Shown here in pieces: positions 15,843-25,007 of a stretch of DNA of 64,000 bases (the stretch's first letter is position 1; each line of letters begins with the position of its first letter). The DNA lies in assembly GCA_963783445.1 (NCBI GenBank), contig CAWANP010000019.1, positions 186,001 to 250,000 on the forward strand, in the 5' to 3' direction. The translations under genes were made by a program, and so were the position numbers. The notes beneath the pieces are model-generated. The model was not told where the DNA came from, made no database searches, and saw nothing but the letters and a program-made list of their open reading frames with translations. The DNA comes from CAWANP01 sp963783445 (GTDB lineage: Bacteria; Chloroflexota; Anaerolineae; JAAYZQ01).

Positions 15843-18276
15843 CTAGCACTCACTGTAGCCGCAATTCAGACACTTGCGGCAGCCCTCCATTGCCACGTAG
15901 GATCCCTCGCCACAGTCAGGACACAGATCTGCCTTGGTGCTGGGGATGGCAATTGGTAGAGCCAGTTGCTCAGGCGGCTGCTCGGAATCGATCACGGCAA
16001 TATGGCGGGCTAGCACTTGGGCAATGGCGTCGGGCAGAGATCTCACGCGATTGGGCCCAAAGCCCAGCGGCCGCCGGCCCCCGATGCCGGAAAGCTGGTG
16101 GATGACCTCTGTCAGGCGCTCTTGGGCGGTGAGAGGGGAGGGCATTCGCAGCGCCAGGCTGACCAGCCGGCCGATGGCTTCGGCCACGGCGGCGGTGTCA
16201 GAGCCGGCTTTGCCCACATTGGCAAACACCTCGAAGGGATCCTTGTCGCCGTTATGATTGATCGTGATGTAGGCGGTTCCCAGTGGTGTCGGCGTGCGGT
16301 AGGTGGTGCCAAGTAGGGTCGTGGGCCGGGGTTTGCGCGGCTCGGCCTGATAGTCTCCCATCTTCCTGGCTGCCTTATCCCCTTGAAGCTCCAGTACTAC
16401 TTTCTCTCTGGAGCCTGTCACATAGACAGTCAGACCCCTGCAGCCCAATCGCCATGCCAGGCGGTAGGCATGAGCGATGTCGGTTGCTGCGGCATCTTCT
16501 GGAAAGTTGATAGTTTTTGAGATGCTGTTATCCACAAATGCTTGAAGAGAAGCCTGCATCCGCACATGTTCCTCGGCGGGGATGTCATTGGCTACGACGA
16601 AGACACGACGTATCTCTTCAGGCACTTTGGGGATATCCTGGCAACTGCCAGTCAAGGAAACCTGCTGGACAATGCGATCGCAGGCATCTTCCTCCAGCCC
16701 GGCATCCTGGAGCGCTCGCATGAACAGGGGACTGGAATATGTGAGTTCAACGTCCGCGTCATGATCCTTGAAATGGCGGATATAGGCGAGGGCAAAGGCC
16801 GGTTCGCAGCCATAAGCCTCGCAGCCAGAGACCGTGGCGATGGTGCCAGTGGGAGCAATGGTTGTCTGGGCGGCATTCCGGATGCCATGGGCCTTGATGC
16901 CCTGGGCAATCTCGCTCCAGTCGAGGATGGGACGACCGAAATCATGGATATATGGCGAAAGAGGGGTGGGTGGGCGCCACTGCAGATTGGCAGGATCGTA
17001 GATGCTGCCTTCAATGGTCGGAAAGCTACCCCTGGTTTGGGCCCGGTCGATACTGGTGCGCATCGCGTGGTAGCGGATGAACTCCATCACCTGGGCAGCC
17101 AACTCTTCACCCTCGGGGCTGCCGTAGCGGATGCCTACCCGGAACATGAGATCGCCGAGACCCATGATCCCCAGTCCAATACGTCGGGCACGGTGGGCCG
17201 ACTCCTTCGATCTCTGGCACGGCAGGCACGTACTTGTTTGCGTCTACCACATTGTCTAAGAAACGAGTGGCTAGCTCGACCGTCTCCTGAAGCTTGGCCC
17301 AGTCCACATTGCCCTCTGGCGTCGTGTGCTGAGCCAGGTTGACCGAACCAAGACAGCAGTTCTCATAGGGTCCCAGCCACTGCTCCCCACATGGATTCGT
17401 GGCTTCCAGTTCGTACAAATGCGGAACAGGATTGCTGCGGTTTGCAACATCCAGAAAGAGCACGCCTGGCTCGCCATTCCGGTGGGCGTGTATGACAATC
17501 TCGTCAAAGACCTCTTGGGCGTTGAGCTTTTTCCACACGCTGGCATCCTGGGGGTTCACGAGTTCGTATTCTTCGCCTGCCTCCAGGGCTCGCATGAAAG
17601 CGTCTGTGATCCCTACGGAGATGTTGAAATTCGCAATGTCCCCTTCCTGGCCCTTGCAGCGTATGAAATCCAAGATATCAGGATGATCCACGCGGAGTAC
17701 AGCCATATTGGCGCCCCGGCGTGTGCCGCCTTGTGCAATCTCTCCGAACGCTTTGTCATAGACCCGCAGAAACCCAACTGGGCCGGTTGCTACACCTTTG
17801 CTGGTGCTGACCTGGGCTCCCTTGGGGCGCAATCGTGAAAAGGAAAAGCCGTTTCCTCCACCGGTCTGCTGAATCAGTGCCGCCACACGCAATGTTGAGA
17901 AAATCCCTGCCGCGTCGCGCCCCATGTCGTCATGAATGGGCAGGACAAAGCAGGCAGCAAGCTGGCCGAGCGGCGTCCCCGCGCCCGTGAATGTAGGGGA
18001 GTTTGGCATGAATCGGAACGATGTCAGCATCTCGTAGAAGGCACCTGCGGAGGCTGAGGTATCCTCTCCGTATTCTGCGTCTGGCAGTGCCACCACACTG
18101 GCCACTCTCCAGAACATCTGGTTGGGAGTCTCTGCTGGCTCACCATCTGGTCCGTGCCGTAGATAGCGTTTGTGCAGAACGGTCAGGGCATTTTCGCTCA
18201 GCGGGATTTCCACGTCCAACGAGGACGGGATCACGTCTGTAGGTTCTTGCATCATGACTTTGTTTTGCTCAGGCAT
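15843..18276 (-). CDS. nrdJ: Class II (adenosylcobalamin-dependent) ribonucleotide reductase, frameshifted
   Basis: About 810 residues when joined. The N-terminal part (18276 down to about 17205) has FRFMPNSPTFTGAGTPLGQLAACFVLP, GGNGFSFS, TRRGANMAVL, ATNPCGEQ and NCCLGSVNL, the reductase active-site set. The C-terminal part, in another frame from about 17210, has RRIGLGIMGLGD, IAPTGTIATVSGCEAYGCEP and a terminal zinc ribbon with four CxxC-like cysteines (CPDCG...CRKCLNCG). The frames meet near 17205, where one extra base in GGAG shifts the reading; both halves are well conserved, so a sequence error is likelier than a pseudogene. The enzyme makes deoxyribonucleoside from ribonucleoside phosphates with B12 and needs no small subunit. 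It follows nrdR by 30 bases and shares its NrdR-controlled promoter. Confidence 0.93.
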
Positions 18277-18306
18277 TCTGCTTTCTCGCTTGTGCTGTAC
18301 TTGCGG

Positions 18307-18798
18307 CTACAGATCCAGTTTCATCTGCGCTTTTTGGATCGTCTCCTGTTGCCGGCGTTCAAGGAGGCTTTCAATTTCATCAGCTAGGTCTTCGACATCG
18401 GCAAAGCGGCGGTAGATCGTGGCGAAGCGGATGTAGGCTACCTCATCCAGCTTGCGCAGGTTCTGCATCACCATCTCGCCAATCTCGCGGCTTGTTACCT
18501 CGCGGCTGCCCCGGTGATAGAGTTCGCGTTCGATGCCGCTAACCAATTCCTCGATGTTCTCTGTGGCCACCGGTCGCTTGGCGCAAGCGATCTGGACACC
18601 ATCGACGATTTTGTCGCGGTTGAACGGTTCCCGCCTGCCATCTCGCTTGACGACCATCAATCGCAGGGGGGCAACCCGCTCGTAGGTCGTGAACCGCCGC
18701 TGGCAGTCCTCACACTCCCGCCGCCGGCGAATACCGCCCTCGGCGCTGCGTGTATCGATGACGCGGGTGTTTGTAGAAGCGCAAAATGGACACTTCAT
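18307..18798 (-). CDS. nrdR: Transcriptional repressor NrdR
   Basis: 163 residues. Starts with the zinc ribbon MKCPFC...CEDCQRRFTTYER and continues with the ATP-cone domain (VVKRDGRREPFNRDKI ... LDEVAYIRFATIYRRF). NrdR senses ATP/dATP and represses ribonucleotide reductase genes through paired 16-bp boxes; such a pair lies directly upstream (18916-18963), overlapping its own promoter. First gene of the nrdR-nrdJ operon. Confidence 0.97.
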   Translation of the reverse strand: MKCPFCASTNTRVIDTRSAEGGIRRRRECEDCQRRFTTYERVAPLRLMVVKRDGRREPFNRDKIVDGVQIACAKRPVATENIEELVSGIERELYHRGSREVTSREIGEMVMQNLRKLDEVAYIRFATIYRRFADVEDLADEIESLLERRQQETIQKAQMKLDL

Positions 18799-18915
18799 GA
18801 TTCCACTCCGGTAGCAGTCCTGGGCCTATGGGAGACAAGATAGTCAGGTTGATCCCAAGGGGACCTGCGAAAACAATGGGAACGCTTCACCAGGAAGGTT
18901 CCCACACCACCATTG

Positions 18916-18963
18916 GCACTATATCTGGTGGGTACTAAGACCGTGATCCACAAGATATCGTAG
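18916..18963 (-). promoter_or_regulatory. Pair of NrdR boxes
   Basis: Two 16-bp sites similar to the NrdR consensus ACACWATATATWGTGT: GCACTATATCTGGTGG (18916-18931) and CCACAAGATATCGTAG (18948-18963). Their starts are 32 bp apart, three helical turns, as in known NrdR targets. They cover the region just downstream of the -10 box. Confidence 0.8.
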
Positions 18964-18970
18964 CCGCATT

Positions 18971-18999
18971 ACTATACCACAGACTGGCTAAGACTGCAA
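18971..18999 (-). promoter_or_regulatory. Promoter of nrdR-nrdJ
   Basis: Minus strand TTGCAG (18994-18999), 17-bp spacer, TATAGT (18971-18976). The predicted start lies in or next to the upstream NrdR box, so binding would block initiation. Confidence 0.8.
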
Positions 19000-19250
19000 G
19001 CTGTGGGTAGCCTTGCCAGGAAATGTCCGCCCGGTTTTAACTTTTCGTTCAAACACATCTCGCCCCTTTCCATGGAAAGGGGCGAGAGGGATGCGACAGC
19101 CCCCTGAGGGCAAGGGGATAGACGCCAATACTATGACATGCCACTACGGCAAGGTCCGTAGGATGGGCCCAGACATGCAACGCCAGTTACCCCAGGGTCC
19201 TTCCTGGGGTGGAATATTCAGATGGAAACGCCAGCCCTGGCGGCCTCTGG
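19000..19250. other. Region downstream of ftsZ with two hairpins
   Basis: No gene. It carries an 8-bp stem ACCCCAGG/CCTGGGGT with a 6-base loop (19189-19210), 41 bases after the ftsZ stop, and a 30-bp perfect palindrome (19058-19087). Neither is followed by a good T tract on the minus strand, so they may be factor-dependent termination or mRNA-stabilising structures. Confidence 0.5.
19058..19087. repeat. 30-bp perfect palindrome
   Basis: Arms TCTCGCCCCTTTCCA / TGGAAAGGGGCGAGA without a spacer. As RNA this would need to open a few central bases to form a loop. Lies between ftsZ and the nrdR promoter. Confidence 0.7.
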
Positions 19251-20357
19251 CTAGCGACGGCGCAAGAAGGACGGAATGTCCAGATTGTCGCTGTCCACCG
19301 TTCGGGCAGGAAAGTCGTCGATCGGTACGGCTCTGGGCGCGACCCTCGGCTGATTGCTCGCTGCAGCCGCGGTGCGAGCGGCGACTGGGCGCTGCTGGGC
19401 CGCTGCATCGAACCCCGTGGCGATGACGGTGATGCGGAGCTTGTCGCTCATGGTCTCGTCCAGTACCGCGCCAAAGATGATGTTGGCATCCGGGTCTGCC
19501 GTCTTGCGAATGATCTCGGCAGCCTCGTTGACGTCGTACAGGGACAGGTCCGAGCCGCCGGTCACATTGAACAAGATGCCTCGCGCACCATCGATGGTCA
19601 CGTCTAGGAGCGAGCTGGCAATGGCTTGTTCTGCGGCCTCAATGGCCTTATTCTCGCCCTCGCCATGGCCAATGGCCATCAATGCCGCACCACCCTCGGC
19701 CATGATAGACCGCACGTCGGCAAAGTCGAGGTTGATGAGGCCGGGCACCGTGATCAGCTCAGAGATGCCCTGAATGCCCTGCCGCAGTACGTCGTCGGCC
19801 ACACGGAAGGCTTGCTGGATGCTGGCCTTCTTGTCCACGATCTGCAGCAAACGGTCGTTAGGGATAGCAATCAGAGTATCCACGTGGTCTTTGAGCTTCT
19901 CGATCCCGCTTTCAGCCACCTGTCTGCGTTTGATGCCTTCAAAGGTGAAAGGCTTGGTCACAACGCCGATGGTCAGTGCCCCAGTCTCTTTGGCGAGTGC
20001 GGCGATGGCTGGCGCAGCGCCTGTCCCGGTGCCGCCTCCCATTCCAGCGGTGATGAACACCATGTCGGCGTCACCAATCACCTCGTACAGCTCATCGCTC
20101 GACTCCTCCGCGGCTTTTTCACCAATGTCCGCGTTGCCGCCGGAACCAAGCCCCTTTGTCAGCTTGTCGCCGATCCGTACCCGGGCAGGTGCATCCGATA
20201 GCATTAGCGCCTGGGCATCGGTGTTGACGGCAACAAACTCGACGCCGCGCAGCCCTTCCTCTATCATACGGTTGACGGCGTTGCTGCCTCCCCCGCCTAC
20301 GCCCAGAACCTTGATCCGGGCAAAATTCTCTACATCTGGAAGTGTTGGCTGTTGCAT
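19251..20357 (-). CDS. ftsZ: Cell division GTPase FtsZ
   Basis: 368 residues from the ATG at 20357, which has the very strong site AAGGAGGGAGAC; an in-frame ATG at 20408 is the alternative. The tubulin signature is GGGTGTGAAP, with GVGGGGSNAV at the nucleotide pocket, NTDAQAL, and the T7-loop area NLDFADVRSIM. A short linker of about 45 residues leads to the conserved C-terminal peptide DNLDIPSFLRRR, the docking site for FtsA and other partners. Polymerises into the Z-ring at midcell. Follows ftsA by 65 bases and ends the dcw cluster. Confidence 0.97.
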   Translation of the reverse strand: MQQPTLPDVENFARIKVLGVGGGGSNAVNRMIEEGLRGVEFVAVNTDAQALMLSDAPARVRIGDKLTKGLGSGGNADIGEKAAEESSDELYEVIGDADMVFITAGMGGGTGTGAAPAIAALAKETGALTIGVVTKPFTFEGIKRRQVAESGIEKLKDHVDTLIAIPNDRLLQIVDKKASIQQAFRVADDVLRQGIQGISELITVPGLINLDFADVRSIMAEGGAALMAIGHGEGENKAIEAAEQAIASSLLDVTIDGARGILFNVTGGSDLSLYDVNEAAEIIRKTADPDANIIFGAVLDETMSDKLRITVIATGFDAAAQQRPVAARTAAAASNQPRVAPRAVPIDDFPARTVDSDNLDIPSFLRRR

Positions 20358-20422
20358 GTCTCCCTCCTTAGAAGTATGTTCTGAGATGATAGATTGTTCA
20401 GTCAGCATTATGACTCCCCCTT

Positions 20423-21667
20423 CTAGCCGGGCAAAAAAGCCCCAAGCCATTCTTTTAGTCTCTGTAAGATAGTGTCCGATGGACCTGCACTCCGCCGCCT
20501 GTCTTCGAGAGTACCCACCTCGACGTGGTGCATGCCCCACAGAAGCAGACCCACTGCGGTGGCATAGGCCGGGCTCTCCAATCCATCGGTCAGACCTTGA
20601 AGGTCCTGTGGACTGCCTACCCGCACGGGCAACTGCAGTACCTGCTGGGCCAGATCCCTAAAGCCGGCGAGTTCGGCAGAGCCTCCACACAGCACCAATC
20701 CTGCCGCCAGCAGTCCATCGTAGCCCGATCGCTTGATCTCGCGCAGGATCAGCGTGAGAATCTCTTCCGCCCGTGCTTCGAGCACCTCTGCCAGTAGCAG
20801 CCGTGAGACCGGCTGCCGGGCGCCGTCGCCGAAAGACGTGACCTCGATCAGTTCGTCGGTGGCCAGCGATGATGGGATGGCGTGACCATACCTTGTTTTG
20901 AGTTCCTCAGCTGCACTGAAAGGGGTTCGCAGTCCTACGGCTACGTCACGGGTCAGGTGCTCGCCGCCAGTTCCGAGAATGACAGTGTGCCAGATGCTGC
21001 CATCGATAAAAATCCCAATGTCGGTAGTACCTCCTCCCACATCGGCGAGTACAACCCCCATTTCTTGCTCTGTTCCCTTGAGCACGGATCTGCCAGAAGC
21101 CAACGGCTGCAGGATTAGATCATCAACCCTTACCCCTGCTTCGCGCACGCACCGGACCAGGTTGCTCACCGCAGTCGAAGAACCGGTAACAATATGGGCT
21201 TCCACTTCCAAACGGATGCCCTGCATTCCGATGGGGTCCTTCACACCTTCTTGCCCATCCACCACGAAACCGCGGGGAATGGTGTGTATGATCTCTCGGT
21301 TGTGCGGGATGGCGATGGCTCGGGCGGCATCAAGCGCTCGTTCGATGTCTGATCCGCTGATGCCCCGCTCCCCTCGCGAGATGCCGACGACCCCGCGGCT
21401 ATTGATGGCTGATACATACTGTCCACCCACACCCACGTAGGCGCTGACGACCTCGTAGCCCGAGAATCGCTCCGCCTTCTCAACCGAAGCCCGGATTGCC
21501 TCTGTCGCTTCTTGAACGTTAACCACAACGCCTTTGCGCAAGCCGTGCGAAGGGGTCACTCCAGCACCAATGATGCGCAGTTGGCCATCTTCGTAGACTT
21601 CGCCCACGAGCGTGCATACCTTGGTTGTGCCTACGTCAATGGCGACGATCGTTTTTGGATCTTCCAT
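20423..21667 (-). CDS. ftsA: Cell division protein FtsA
   Basis: 414 residues of the actin-like family: IVAIDVGTTKVCTLVGE (phosphate 1), the inserted 1C domain around 85-165, VLADVGGGTTDIGIF (phosphate 2) and LVLCGGSAELAG (adenosine motif). The C-terminus ILQRLKEWLGAFLPG is an amphipathic helix expected to tether FtsZ to the membrane. Seven bases separate it from ftsQ. Confidence 0.96.
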   Translation of the reverse strand: MEDPKTIVAIDVGTTKVCTLVGEVYEDGQLRIIGAGVTPSHGLRKGVVVNVQEATEAIRASVEKAERFSGYEVVSAYVGVGGQYVSAINSRGVVGISRGERGISGSDIERALDAARAIAIPHNREIIHTIPRGFVVDGQEGVKDPIGMQGIRLEVEAHIVTGSSTAVSNLVRCVREAGVRVDDLILQPLASGRSVLKGTEQEMGVVLADVGGGTTDIGIFIDGSIWHTVILGTGGEHLTRDVAVGLRTPFSAAEELKTRYGHAIPSSLATDELIEVTSFGDGARQPVSRLLLAEVLEARAEEILTLILREIKRSGYDGLLAAGLVLCGGSAELAGFRDLAQQVLQLPVRVGSPQDLQGLTDGLESPAYATAVGLLLWGMHHVEVGTLEDRRRSAGPSDTILQRLKEWLGAFLPG

Positions 21668-21674
21668 AATCGTC

Positions 21675-22616
21675 TCAGTTGCCCCTCAAGCTGGCCTTCC
21701 GGCCTGGTTTGCCAAAGACCGGGTAGTCTGCCCAGCGCACGTCCACATATGTGGGGCGCATCTTGTGCTCTACGAAATAGTCCGTCAATGACTGCAGGAT
21801 CTGGATCTTGCGTGCTAGATCACTGCTATCACCCACGTAGACGGGCCATGAGCCATAGGCCGTCTCTTGCATGAAGCTCAAGCCGCGATCAGGTTGGTAG
21901 TAGAAGAGGCTCACCTCGGGCAGCGAGGAGGCCAGTTGCTTGACTGAAGGCACAATGCCCTCTGGTTCGACCCGATCCCCTACATTGAGCAGTCGCTCGC
22001 TGGAGTCTACCACAAAGACCGTATCGCTCACAACTCCGTGGTAGGGAAGTACTACTCCTTCCTCGTCCAGCCACAAATCACTGCCCTGAGCCTCGGCGCG
22101 CCATAGCACGGTAGGCTGGCGTTCTGTCACTTCGATGGTCACACGCGCAGGCAGTCTGCAACGCACACGCGCGGCTCTGATCCCATTGAGATGGACAACT
22201 GCCTCGGCCGCTTTGTTGGGCCGGATCCAGAGAATATTCTGCTCGTGTATGCCGGATGCCTGGTAGATTGTATCGCTCTCGACGTGGTGGCTACCTACTA
22301 CCTCAGCTCGAAAGACATAGAACTGTTGGGCGGCGGAGACATAGATAAAGAGCGCGATGAGACTGACCAGGACTATGGCAGCAGGAAAGCGTGTCAGAAC
22401 CATGCGCCGACGGCTGGGCCGCTGGCCGGCTGGTTGGGTACCAGGCGTACCTGGCTCAGCGGGTGGCTCCACATGGCCCTTGGGCCGCTGAGGCACCACC
22501 GTGCGAGCCTTGATCTTTCGCCTGGCGCGCAGCGAGGGCTGGGCAATCTCGGAATCAAAGGTCCGGCGCCGCCTGCGTCTCGCTTTTCCCTGTTGTTTGT
22601 TCAGGGGTATTCTCAA
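21675..22616 (-). CDS. ftsQ: Cell division protein FtsQ/DivIB
   Basis: 313 residues from a TTG at 22616 whose last bases overlap the ddl stop (TTGA). A basic cytoplasmic segment (KARRRRRR) precedes one membrane helix (PAAIVLVSLIALFIYVSAA), then a POTRA domain (FRAEVVGSHHVESDTIYQASGIHEQNILWI) and the beta domain (PARVTIEVTERQPTVLWR). The protein links FtsB/FtsL to the divisome. No ATG is found at a sensible place: the first ATG of the longer frame lies deep inside ddl, so the TTG start after GGGAGCAAGGAAC is preferred. Confidence 0.9.
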   Translation of the reverse strand: MRIPLNKQQGKARRRRRRTFDSEIAQPSLRARRKIKARTVVPQRPKGHVEPPAEPGTPGTQPAGQRPSRRRMVLTRFPAAIVLVSLIALFIYVSAAQQFYVFRAEVVGSHHVESDTIYQASGIHEQNILWIRPNKAAEAVVHLNGIRAARVRCRLPARVTIEVTERQPTVLWRAEAQGSDLWLDEEGVVLPYHGVVSDTVFVVDSSERLLNVGDRVEPEGIVPSVKQLASSLPEVSLFYYQPDRGLSFMQETAYGSWPVYVGDSSDLARKIQILQSLTDYFVEHKMRPTYVDVRWADYPVFGKPGRKASLRGN

Positions 22617-23752
22617 GTTCCTTGCTCCCGGTCCGGTAACTGGTACGATGTGGCGGTTCGGCTCTTGTCCTGAAACCGTTCCAATGCTAACTCGATGAGC
22701 TGGTGGATCAAGTCGGTGTAGGAGAGGCCACTGGCTTCCCACAGTTTGGAATACATACTGATGGGTGTGAAGCCTGGGAGCGTGTTCAGTTCGTTGAGAT
22801 ACACCTCGTTAGTGCCTCTCTCCAGCAAGAAATCGACGCGGGCCATTCCCGCACAATCAATGGCCTTATATGCCTCCACTGCCAGTCGCTGCACCAACTG
22901 GGTTGTCTCAGCAGGGATGGGGGCTGGGATCAGCAAGTCAGATTCCCCATCCAGGTATTTTGCTTCATAGTCATAGAACTCGTTGCTGGGTACAATCTCG
23001 CCAGGCATGCTCGCGACTGGGTGGTCATTGCCCAGGACGCTGAGCTCGATCTCTCGGGCATCGATTGCCACCTCGACCAAGATTTTCCGGTCGAAGCGGG
23101 CTGCTGTGTCCAGGGCGTCGCACAGTTCGGAACGATCGTGGGCCTTGGTGATCCCAACGCTGGACCCCAGGTTGGCCGGCTTGATAAAACAGTCATAGCC
23201 GATTTCTTCCTCGATCTTGCCCAACACGGCTTCTGGGTGTTCTTCCCACGCACTACGTTTCAGCGCCACGGTGGGCACCACCGGCAATCCGTGGCTGCGC
23301 ATTACATCTTTGAAAAGTATCTTGTCCATCCCCACTGCCGAGGCGGCAACCCCAGCACCGACGTAGGGAAATCCGGCCAACTCCAGTAGCCCCTGCATGG
23401 TGCCGTCTTCACCGTAGGGCCCGTGTAGAATGGGAAAGACTACATCAATCTGCCCCAACTCTACCGCGGTCAAACTCTGTTGTTCGTCGCCTTTGTCCAG
23501 GCGCACGAGACCCCGCTGGCTCGGTTCGGCCAGCAGGATGGCAGGATGGCTCTCTGCCATCTCCCCAGAGCTTAGAGCCCTGAGGGGATCACCTGAAGCA
23601 AGCCACCGGCCTTCTTTGGTAATGCCGATGGGCATGATCTCATATCTTGCCTTGTCTATGGCACCCATCACACCTCGAGCGGACATGAGGGATATTTCAT
23701 GCTCGCCAGAACGGCCACCAAAGATGAGTCCTACGACAAGTCTATTTTCCAT
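22613..23752 (-). CDS. ddl: D-alanine--D-alanine ligase
   Basis: 379 residues from ATG 23752 (MENRLVVGLIFGGRSGEHEISL). ATP-grasp motifs: FGGRSGEHEIS for the first D-Ala site, FPILHGPYGEDGTMQGLLEL, CFIKPANLGSSVGITKA and the metal site ARVDFLLE...YLNELNTLPGFT. Makes the dipeptide added by MurF. A promoter lies so close that the mRNA probably begins at the ATG. An upstream ATG at 23767 would place the start before the predicted transcription start. Coupled to ftsQ by overlap. Confidence 0.96.
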   Translation of the reverse strand: MENRLVVGLIFGGRSGEHEISLMSARGVMGAIDKARYEIMPIGITKEGRWLASGDPLRALSSGEMAESHPAILLAEPSQRGLVRLDKGDEQQSLTAVELGQIDVVFPILHGPYGEDGTMQGLLELAGFPYVGAGVAASAVGMDKILFKDVMRSHGLPVVPTVALKRSAWEEHPEAVLGKIEEEIGYDCFIKPANLGSSVGITKAHDRSELCDALDTAARFDRKILVEVAIDAREIELSVLGNDHPVASMPGEIVPSNEFYDYEAKYLDGESDLLIPAPIPAETTQLVQRLAVEAYKAIDCAGMARVDFLLERGTNEVYLNELNTLPGFTPISMYSKLWEASGLSYTDLIHQLIELALERFQDKSRTATSYQLPDREQGT

Positions 23753-23757
23753 ACTAT

Positions 23758-23786
23758 ATTCTACCAAAGCATCTGTTTTTTTGCAA
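23758..23786 (-). promoter_or_regulatory. Promoter of ddl-ftsQ-ftsA-ftsZ, leaderless type
   Basis: Minus strand TTGCAA (23781-23786), 17-bp spacer, TAGAAT (23758-23763), then ATAGT and the ddl ATG. The predicted start falls on the A of the ATG. The same -35, -10 and spacer occur before the ftsL-like gene. Confidence 0.8.
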
Positions 23787-23897
23787 ACCCAGCCATGCAG
23801 GTCCGGATTTCTTCTATTTTCTGTTAATTCTAGCCTGGATGATCAGATCTGGCTCGATTCCCAACCCTGAAAATGGCACATCAAGCTGTACAGAGCA

Positions 23898-24922
23898 TCA
23901 AGTATCCTGCGATTCAGTGAATTGCCATTCACCGATTAGCTCAATCTCCAGTTCCAGCTCCACACCAAACCTCTCCAGAACTGTTTGGTAAGCCAAGTCG
24001 ACCAGCCTCTTGATGTCGGCCGCAGAGGCATGGCCAAGATTGACAAAAAAGTTTGCGTGCAGTGGCGAGATCTCGGGCTCCGCCAGAGCACCTGCCCTTT
24101 AGACCAGCCTCGTCGATGAGCCGACCCGCATAGTCACCACACGGGTTTTTGAACACCGAGCCACAGGTTGCCCCGGGCGGTTGGCTTGCCTTGCGCCTCG
24201 CCGCAATCATGGCCGCTTTCTCTGCTAAGGCTTCCGCTTCAGCCGGTACCAGGGCGAATTCGGCGTCCAATAGTGACAATTTGCTGCCCTCCATTTTCTG
24301 TCCCTTGTTTCAGGATGCTCGTCCGGTAACTATAGTCAAAGCGCTCAACCGGCCAGACAAGGACTCTACCGGTTGGCTCCATGACGGTTGCCTGCTCCAG
24401 TGTTGCGGCGACATCAGAACCCCATGCTCCCGCGTTTCCTATGACCGCACCGCCCACTGTGCCGGGAATGCCGGCAGCCCATTCCAACCCGCCGCGGCCG
24501 CGTGCGAGGCAGCGCTGCGCCAACGTGGAGAATGAGGCTCCACTTTCAGCCTTGACCCCTCCGGGGGTAAAATCGATCTTCCGGGCACGATTGAGTATGA
24601 CCAGGCCCCGTATCCCTCGGTCACTCACCAATACGTTCGACCCGCCACCCAGCACGCGGCAGGGGACCCCTTGCTGCCAAGCAAGTATCGCCGACTGGCG
24701 CAACGCCTCAGTGTTGTCGGCCGTAACGAGCAAGTCAACCGGGCCCCCAACGCGAAGGGCAGTATAACGGGCCAGAGACACTCCCAGATGGACCGACTCC
24801 GGACCCAATGCCGTTTCCAGGTCCGCGGCCAAGCGGTCGATCTCATGCCAGTGCTCATTCGCTGCCATTCTCCCAGCCCCGGTGCTTGCTGGCAGCGCCC
24901 ATTGACCTGCCTGTTTGCTCAT
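23898..24922 (-). CDS. murB: UDP-N-acetylenolpyruvoylglucosamine reductase, two frameshifts
   Basis: Three frame segments add up to a complete MurB. Segment 1 has YTALRVGGPVDLLV, VLGGGSNVLVSD (FAD site) and GLEWAAGIPGTVGGAVIGNAGAWG. Segment 2 has GATCGSVFKNP with the catalytic Ser and GLKGRCSGGA. Segment 3 reads EISPLHANFFVNLGHASA...ERFGVELELEIELIGEW and stops at 23898. Shifts lie at an A-run near 24294-24297 and a C-run near 24075-24077, one base each, typical of homopolymer miscalls. Reduces the enolpyruvyl ether to UDP-MurNAc. The start may be 24922 or the ATG at 24868; neither has an ideal ribosome site. Confidence 0.9.
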
Positions 24923-25007
24923 GACTCGCGGGATGCCCTCATCTCCTCATCTCTGCCCGTGACTGCATGCTGCAGTCTAGCTACTACACCTATGCCGGTG
25001 GCTCCCT

